From the NCBI GenBank assembly GCA_964057225.1, contig OZ059896.1, forward strand, positions 5,146,001 to 5,210,000: a DNA stretch of 64,000 bases, in the 5' to 3' direction. A program made the translations under genes and the position numbers. This DNA comes from Auanema rhodensis. Lineage: Eukaryota > Nematoda > Chromadorea > Rhabditida > Rhabditidae. The notes under the pieces are model-generated. The model had not been told where the DNA came from. It ran no database searches and was given only the letters and a program-made list of their open reading frames with translations. Positions 59,562 through 64,000 of this stretch are shown one piece after another. The stretch's first letter is position 1. The number at the start of each line of letters is the position of its first letter.

Positions 59562-60102
59562 GTCAAGGTTTATTGTTCTTTATCACAGGTTATAACAATA
59601 GCAGTTTTGAAAGAAGAAAGTGAATAAAAAAAGTTCCTTACAATATGAACATGATTATATAAATTGATTGACATGAAAACATTAATTGTATAGAGATAAG
59701 AATAATTATTGAATCAATTATGTCAGTTGAAAATATATATTCTAAACAAGTAAATCTATGTGTCATAGTTGTCAACCCATCCTTGACAAACAAGGGATTT
59801 GTTCAGTTCAAAAAATATGACCTGACCTCATTTTTACTTTTACCAGGTGCGGTGGAACTTAGAAAAAAAGTCGAGCCCGTTCTGGTAATCAGAGGTAACT
59901 ATCACCAGATTCGTATGGCTAATGCCTATAGAGTCCATGGTGAAGTAACATTGTAGCAAAGGGAACAAGGATGTGGTTGAAAACAGTAAATGATACATGA
60001 AGAACATAGTTTGCATAGATATTTGTAGAAGACATATTGAAATGATAATTAGAGAACAAGATACCATAAGCAGACAAAAAACATTAATACTGAATGTGCA
60101 AG
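59562..60102 (-). other. 3' untranslated region of the truncated LINE
   Basis: No supported coding sequence lies between the stop codon at 60103-60105 and the insertion edge. The region includes a block at 59845-59930 that is strongly similar to the 3' region of the second LINE at 61849-61932. It also shares a short CACAGGTTAT motif (59584-59593 here, 61640-61649 there), close to the 3' end in both. Short frames on either strand in this stretch look incidental. Confidence 0.75.
59845..59884 (-). ncRNA. Conserved 3'UTR block with predicted hairpin, copy 1
   Basis: On the plus strand the block begins AGGTGCGGTGGAACT and ends GTCGAGCCCGTTCTG. The corresponding block at 61849-61887 matches 15/15 bases at the first and 14/15 at the second. 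On the LINE's coding strand, GACTT and AAGTT (complements of 59868-59872 and 59856-59860) can form a five-pair stem including one G-U pair, with a seven-base loop. In copy 2 the innermost pair is C-G instead of U-A. LINEs of the CR1/L2 group are known to use 3' stem-loops for template recognition; that this is such an element is inference. Confidence 0.45.
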
Positions 60103-60647
60103 CTAATCGCTAAGGAAAAGTTGAAGATGTTTGCGAAATTTGGGAGCTTTTTCAAGACTCACAATGTTTGATGGTATTGAATTCCAGAGTTCTATGGCTC
60201 TGTACTCGATACCTCTTCTAGTTTGAGTCTTCTGGACATTTGGAAAATCCACAGTCCATTCGTGCCGCCTTAGTGAGTGTGTGAATTTTTTGAGCTTAAA
60301 AATTTTCAAAGTATTCTCTGAAATTGATTGTTTTATTTGGTTAAAATAAAAAATTAAATCGAAAACTAGTCTTCTGAAAAATAACTTTTGCCCCCCTAAC
60401 AAAGACAGTTGATCTTCATAGCTCATTTTAGATCCTGAGCGCATGAAAACTGCGCGCAGAAACTTTTTTTGAACATATTCAATCCGGTCTTTGTCTTTGG
60501 AATCTTGTGGGGACCAGATAATAGAAGCATATTCCAATATTGGTCTTATGTAAGTACAGAATAAGTTGTACATAAGAGAAGGGGATTTAGAGTAGAAACA
60601 ACGTAAAATTATTTTACATTTTTTTGCTTTTAAATTTTTTTTTATTT
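60103..60647 (-). pseudogene. LINE ORF2 C-terminal fragment (post-RT thumb/C-terminal region)
   Basis: About 180 codons are open on the minus strand, from the 5'-truncation edge to a TAG at 60103-60105. An ATG lies at 60571-60573, but in-frame codons continue upstream of it (reading KCKIILRCF) and align with KRCKLILRCF of the second LINE, so that ATG is not the original start. The fragment carries the family signature RPILEYASIIWSP and continues through VQKKFLRAVF, LRRHEW and ELWNSIPSN to the end. It corresponds to the region after the palm, beyond the YADD motif, so it has no catalytic residues. Identity to the neighbouring LINE over this stretch is roughly one third by eye: the same clade but a different family. 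No internal stop or frameshift is visible in the remaining frame. Expression is not expected. Confidence 0.88.
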
Positions 60648-60654
60648 TAAATTA
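60648..60654. repeat. Right target-site duplication TAAATTA
   Basis: This is an exact copy of the seven satellite bases at 59555-59561, lying at the 5' (right-hand) boundary of the minus-strand LINE fragment. Satellite monomer position 75 follows directly. Confidence 0.85.
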
Positions 60655-61612
60655 AAGTTCACGTAAATTTCAAAGTCATGGTTACCATGCACCAATATCA
60701 ATAAAAATTGGTTTTTAGACTAATATGGACATGGGGAATCTAATTTTGAAAACCGCATCTCTTTATCTTTCACGTGAAGCGAGTTACATACCAAGTGCAC
60801 ATCACGTGTACATTTAATTAGCATAAATTAAAGTTCACGTAAATTTCAAAGTCATGGTTACCATGCACCAATATCAATAAAAATTTGTTTTTAGACTAAT
60901 TTGGACATGGGGAATCTAATTTTGAAAACCGCATCTCTTTATCTTTCAAGTGAAGCGAGTTACATACCAAGTGCACATCACGTGTACATTTAATTAGCAT
61001 AAATTAAAGTTCACGTAAATTTCAAAGTCATGGTTACCATGCACCAATATCAATAAAAATTTGTTTTTAGACTAATTTGGACATGGGGAATCTAATTTTG
61101 AAAACCGCATCTCTTTATCTTTCACGTGAAGCGAGTTACATACCAAGTGCACATCACGTGTACATTTAATTAGCATAAATTAAAGTTCACGTAAATTTCA
61201 AAGTCATGGTTACCATGCACCAATATCAATAAAAATTTGTTTTTAGACTAATTTGGACATGGGGAATCTAATTTTGAAAACCGCATCTCTTTATCTTTCA
61301 AGTGAAGCGAGTTACATACCAAGTGCACATCACGTGTACATTTAATTAGCATAAATTAAAGTTCACGTAAATTTCAAAGTCATGGTTACCATGCACCAAT
61401 ATCAATAAAAATTTGTTTTTAGACTAATATGGACACGGGGAATCTAATTTTGAAAATCGCATCTCTTTATCTTTCACGTGAAGCGAGTTACATACCAAGT
61501 GCACATCACGTGTACATTTAATTAGCATAAATTAAAGTTCACGTAAATTTCAAAGTCATGGTTACCATGAACCAAAATCAATAAAAATTTGTTTTTAGAC
61601 TAATATGGACAT
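60648..61612. repeat. 176-bp satellite array, continuation between two LINEs
   Basis: The satellite resumes in phase: full monomers start at 60757, 60933, 61109 and 61285, and a partial one runs from 61461 to 61612, stopping at monomer position 152. Monomers alternate CACGTG (60757, 61109) and CAAGTG (60933, 61285) at the first palindrome, giving a short two-monomer (352-bp) pattern. They are of the same subtypes as those just left of the first LINE, so this is the same array. Confidence 0.96.
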
Positions 61613-61629
61613 TGTTTGTTTGTTTGTTT
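61613..61629 (-). repeat. (AAAC)n 3' tail of the second LINE
   Basis: Four units of TTTG on the plus strand (AAAC on the element's strand) lie exactly at the junction with the satellite, just after the AATAAA hexamer. Short tandem repeats instead of a long poly-A tail are known at the 3' ends of several LINE clades, including CR1 and L2 relatives. Confidence 0.75.
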
Positions 61630-61762
61630 ATTGATCTCACCACAGGTTATGACATAAATGAATCAACAACATGTGAAATGCTTAATGTAACCTTACAGTG
61701 GATAATTAAAAAAAAGAAAAGACTGAGAAATGAAAAGGGCAGTGGAAGTGACCATACCAGCT

Positions 61763-61792
61763 ATACACACACATATATGTATATATATATAT
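61763..61792. repeat. AC/AT dinucleotide microsatellite
   Basis: An alternating purine-pyrimidine run, ATACACACACATATATGT followed by repeated AT, lies inside the 3' untranslated region of the second LINE. It has no counterpart in the first LINE copy and probably expanded after divergence. Confidence 0.85.
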
Positions 61793-61848
61793 TCATCTAT
61801 ATACGCTTCTCTTAGATCTTATCATAGCGAACTACTCTGATTGTGGGC

Positions 61849-61887
61849 AGGTGCGGTGGAACTCAAAAGAGAGTCAAGCCCGTTCTG
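61849..61887 (-). ncRNA. Conserved 3'UTR block with predicted hairpin, copy 2
   Basis: This block aligns with 59845-59884 and is followed in both copies by a less conserved stretch ending in a similar CGTAYGRCTAATG motif (61916-61927 here). On the coding strand GACTC (complement of 61871-61875) and GAGTT (complement of 61860-61864) pair around a six-base loop. Relative to copy 1 the innermost pair has changed from U-A to C-G, a compensatory change. This is a candidate recognition structure for the element's own reverse transcriptase; no direct evidence is available from sequence. Confidence 0.45.
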
Positions 61888-62087
61888 AGCACAGTGTAGT
61901 AACTGCATTTCATTCGTACGACTAATGTCTGTAAAATAAAAATGCAGGAAAATGTATGTGAACCAATAGGTCATTAACAAGAAATTGACAAAATATGATG
62001 AACAAATTATATAAATAATCAATGAGCTTATGGAAAAAAAGAAAGAAAAACAAGCTAATTTTTCTACAAAGACAAAATAAGAAAAAA

Positions 62088-64000
62088 CTAAACAGGGAAC
62101 ATAAATGTGTTCAAGGCTTTCCGAAAAACAGACAAATCATTGATACCAATTAGAATAGGATTGAGTGAATTCCAGATTTTGATTTGCCGGTTCTCAAAGC
62201 TTGAAAGGGCAGCTACAGTTTTGTAATCCGGCGGCATCAGTATAAACTCATGTTGACGAAGAATATAGTTATGCTCTTTCGATCTAAGCACGGACTCATT
62301 AAGAATAGAGCCATTCTTTATGATTTTGAAATATTGACATAAGTCAGCTATAGTGCGTCTCGTTTCTAAACGCCTGCCTTGAAGGTGTTTGAGTTTATTA
62401 TCATATCCGTGGATATCCATGGACGATCGAAAAAAAATAGCATTAACATACCGTTTCTGAACATTTTCAACAAGTTGAATATCTTTTAGCAAAAACGGTG
62501 ACCAGACTTCGGAAGCATATTCAAGAATAGGCCTAACGTAACAGGTGAACAATCTGAATAAGAGTTTGGGACAGGAAGAATTAAAACATCTAAGAATAAG
62601 CTTACAGCGTTTTGACGCCATGGAAGTGATGGAGTGAATATGGGGGCGGAAAGATAAGTTTTTATCTATGATAACACCGAGGTCTTTGAAATTATCAACA
62701 ATTTCAAGAGGAACATCATTGAGTAAAAACTGGCAATGAGAGTTATCATTACCGAGAATCATAATCTTCGATTTCTTGACATTAACTACCATGTCATTGA
62801 AATTGCACCAGAGAGAAAGAATGTGGAGAGAGCATTGTAAACTTTGATTTGATGAGGCAAAAAGTTTAATGTCATCAGCATAGGCAACAGCCTCAGTGCC
62901 ACGATGAAAAGAGGAAATGAGATCGTTGATATATAGCAAAAAAAGTAGTGGTCCAAGAACTGTACCTTGAGGGACACCACACTCAATAACTTTGGGTTCA
63001 GACAAGGCATCTTCAAGAACAACTTCAAAAGAACGGTTGGAAAGAAAGTCTTCAAGAAAAAGAGCAAGAGATCCTGATATTCCAAAACTGTTTAATTTGC
63101 TGATCAGAATTCGATGATTAATTTTATCAAAAGCTTTGGAAAAATCAATAAAAGCTACAGAAACATCCTTACGATATTCTTTGGCGATTCTCCACTGCGA
63201 GTGAGCTTTGAGAAGCGCAGTGCTAGTGCTACGCCCAGGTAAAAATCCATGTTGAGATGGTGAAATTAGCTTATTATCAAGTAAATGCTTGAGAATGTCT
63301 TTTCTGATAATGCGCTCAAACACTTTGGAGAGACAAGATGTGAGAGAAATGGGTCTATAGTTCTTAGGGTCATTTGAACATCCTGATTTGTAAATAGGTT
63401 TGACCCATGCAGACTTCCAGCTTTTAGGACAGACCCCAAAGGATAAAAAACCATTAAAAAAGAATGTCAAAGGACGTACTATAGAAATCGCACACTTATT
63501 AAGAAAAATATAAGGTATGCCATCAGGAGATAAGCAAGTTCGAGAAGGTAAAGATCTTAAAAGTTTGAAAACGCAGAGTTCATCAATGAAATGCGGGCGA
63601 AATTGGAGCGGAGAAAATTTAGGAGTTTCACTGTGATGCCATATTCCAGAAGAAGAAAGAAAAGAGGTCTGAGAAAAGTGATCCGAAAAAATTTTTGCTT
63701 TGGTGGAGGAGTCCGAAGCTTGAGAGTCACCATTTTTTAAAAAAGATGCTTCAATAGTACCCCCTAAACGTTTACGACAAAATTTGTAAAATTCTTTTTG
63801 GTTACCGGAAAGAGATATTTTATTTTCATCCAGTGCGCGCTGACGTCTGAGTAAAGCATTCAAACGACGAGAAAGAGTACGACATTTAGACGACGATGAA
63901 AGGCCGAAACATTTAGACAACCTGGTGAGATTATCATGTAGAATAGATATTGAACGAGCAAGGCGAACTTTTTTTCCACCAGGTCTGATGATGGGAACAT
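62088..64000 (-). CDS. LINE ORF2-type protein, reverse transcriptase and C-terminal region, N-terminally partial
   Basis: The frame is open for 636 codons, from the right edge (first full codon 63996-63998) to the stop at 62088-62090. The codon at 63918-63920 is TTG, and in-frame codons continue upstream of it (reading KKVRLARSISILHDNLTR), so the protein starts outside the window. Reverse transcriptase landmarks in visible-residue numbering: SPDGIP at 157, NYRPIS at 213, HGFLPGRS at 250, FIDFSKAFD at 283-291 (catalytic Asp285), GVPQGTVLGP at 341, YADD at 373-376 (catalytic Asp375 and Asp376), LGV at 440 and the thumb/C-terminal signature RPILEYAS at 489. All three catalytic aspartates are present and there is no stop or frameshift, so this copy may be recent or still functional. 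No CCHC zinc knuckle is visible in the C-terminal part. The enzyme would copy element RNA into DNA at a nicked target. The assignment as a LINE reverse transcriptase is firm; the exact clade is not. Confidence 0.95.
   Translation of the reverse strand, partial: VPIIRPGGKKVRLARSISILHDNLTRLSKCFGLSSSSKCRTLSRRLNALLRRQRALDENKISLSGNQKEFYKFCRKRLGGTIEASFLKNGDSQASDSSTKAKIFSDHFSQTSFLSSSGIWHHSETPKFSPLQFRPHFIDELCVFKLLRSLPSRTCLSPDGIPYIFLNKCAISIVRPLTFFFNGFLSFGVCPKSWKSAWVKPIYKSGCSNDPKNYRPISLTSCLSKVFERIIRKDILKHLLDNKLISPSQHGFLPGRSTSTALLKAHSQWRIAKEYRKDVSVAFIDFSKAFDKINHRILISKLNSFGISGSLALFLEDFLSNRSFEVVLEDALSEPKVIECGVPQGTVLGPLLFLLYINDLISSFHRGTEAVAYADDIKLFASSNQSLQCSLHILSLWCNFNDMVVNVKKSKIMILGNDNSHCQFLLNDVPLEIVDNFKDLGVIIDKNLSFRPHIHSITSMASKRCKLILRCFNSSCPKLLFRLFTCYVRPILEYASEVWSPFLLKDIQLVENVQKRYVNAIFFRSSMDIHGYDNKLKHLQGRRLETRRTIADLCQYFKIIKNGSILNESVLRSKEHNYILRQHEFILMPPDYKTVAALSSFENRQIKIWNSLNPILIGINDLSVFRKALNTFMFPV

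Larger units (their letters stand above)
59562..60647 (-). mobile_element. 5'-truncated non-LTR retrotransposon (LINE) fragment inserted in the satellite
   Basis: This 1086-bp non-satellite segment interrupts one monomer. The monomer's left 74 bp and right 102 bp add up to exactly 176 bp once the insert and one copy of the 7-bp duplication are removed. On the minus strand it holds the C-terminal part of a LINE ORF2-type protein (60647-60103), followed by a 3' untranslated region of about 540 bp. The 3' part has the AATAAA hexamer (complement of 59569-59574) next to the insertion boundary. There is no poly-A tail and no repeat tail beyond it. The 5' truncation fits incomplete reverse transcription. 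Endonuclease and catalytic polymerase regions are absent, so the copy cannot move by its own protein. Confidence 0.9.
61613..62087 (-). other. 3' untranslated region of the second LINE
   Basis: This 475-bp region lies between the reverse transcriptase stop codon and the satellite junction. It holds the (AAAC)n tail, the CACAGGTTAT motif shared with the first LINE, an AC/AT microsatellite, the conserved hairpin block and an A-rich stretch next to the stop codon. Short frames here on both strands show no protein features. Confidence 0.8.
61613..64000 (-). mobile_element. Second non-LTR retrotransposon (LINE), 5' part beyond the right edge
   Basis: The satellite ends abruptly at 61612. From there the minus strand reads, from its 3' end inward, a (AAAC)n tail, AATAAA (complement of 61627-61632), a 3' untranslated region to 62087 and a long uninterrupted reverse transcriptase frame that is still open at 64000. 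The element is in the same orientation as the truncated copy and shares its 3' conserved block. The reverse transcriptase motifs place it in the Jockey superfamily in the broad sense (CR1/L2/Jockey-like). The upstream apurinic-type endonuclease usual for this group would lie outside the window. A target-site duplication cannot be tested because the other end is not present. Confidence 0.92.

Noticed and set aside
59720-60067. Short open frames on both strands in the 3' untranslated region of the truncated LINE
   Set aside because: They overlap each other and the conserved non-coding block, with no domain or codon signal.
60571-60573. ATG as the start of a small intact gene in the truncated LINE
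   Set aside because: In-frame codons upstream align with the related LINE protein, so the ATG is an internal methionine of a truncated frame.
61612-62022. Short open frames across the AAAC tail, microsatellite and 3' untranslated region
   Set aside because: They are low complexity, span element boundaries, and have no homology that can be recognised.
62786-63454. Minus-strand open frames inside the reverse transcriptase gene in another frame
   Set aside because: They are shadows of the long reverse transcriptase frame, which carries all the motifs.
63918-63920. Start codon of the reverse transcriptase at this position
   Set aside because: The codon is TTG and the frame stays open upstream to the window edge, so the true start lies outside.

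Overview
The window is eukaryotic, from an AT-rich, probably invertebrate animal genome. It is dominated by one satellite DNA array and ends in two non-LTR (LINE) retrotransposon copies. No host gene, rRNA, tRNA or prokaryotic feature was found. The species cannot be named from the sequence alone.

Layout. (1) 1-59561: a head-to-tail array of a 176-bp monomer. It enters from beyond the left edge, and 338 complete monomers plus 74 bp of the next can be counted. Only one net length change was found, a 1-bp deletion near 14915-14920. Monomers differ by a small set of diagnostic substitutions that recur at fixed multiples of 176 bp. Examples are 528 and 704 bp locally, and 2640 bp (15 monomers) and 2992 bp (17 monomers) at larger scale. 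The array is therefore organised in higher-order repeats, with three zones: a left zone to about 13.6 kb, a divergent spacer subfamily at about 13.7-15.8 kb, and a right zone from about 15.9 kb onward. (2) 59562-60647: a 5'-truncated LINE fragment on the minus strand, flanked by a 7-bp duplication of satellite sequence. Removing it restores an exact 176-bp monomer. (3) 60648-61612: the same satellite in the same phase. (4) 61613-64000: a second, larger LINE on the minus strand. It has an uninterrupted reverse transcriptase frame that stays open to the right edge, so its 5' part lies outside the window.

How the parts relate. The satellite codes for nothing convincing. Each monomer is rich in short palindromes: two CACGTG hexamers 32 bp apart, GTGCAC, and a CATGGT/ACCATG inverted repeat. 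The LINEs entered after the array had formed. Their proteins are related but clearly diverged. Their 3' untranslated regions nevertheless share a strongly conserved block that can form a hairpin with one compensatory base-pair change. This block is the best candidate here for a functional RNA element, as a possible recognition signal for the reverse transcriptase. The most distinctive property of the window is the hierarchical, almost indel-free 176-bp satellite, a candidate centromeric or heterochromatic array.
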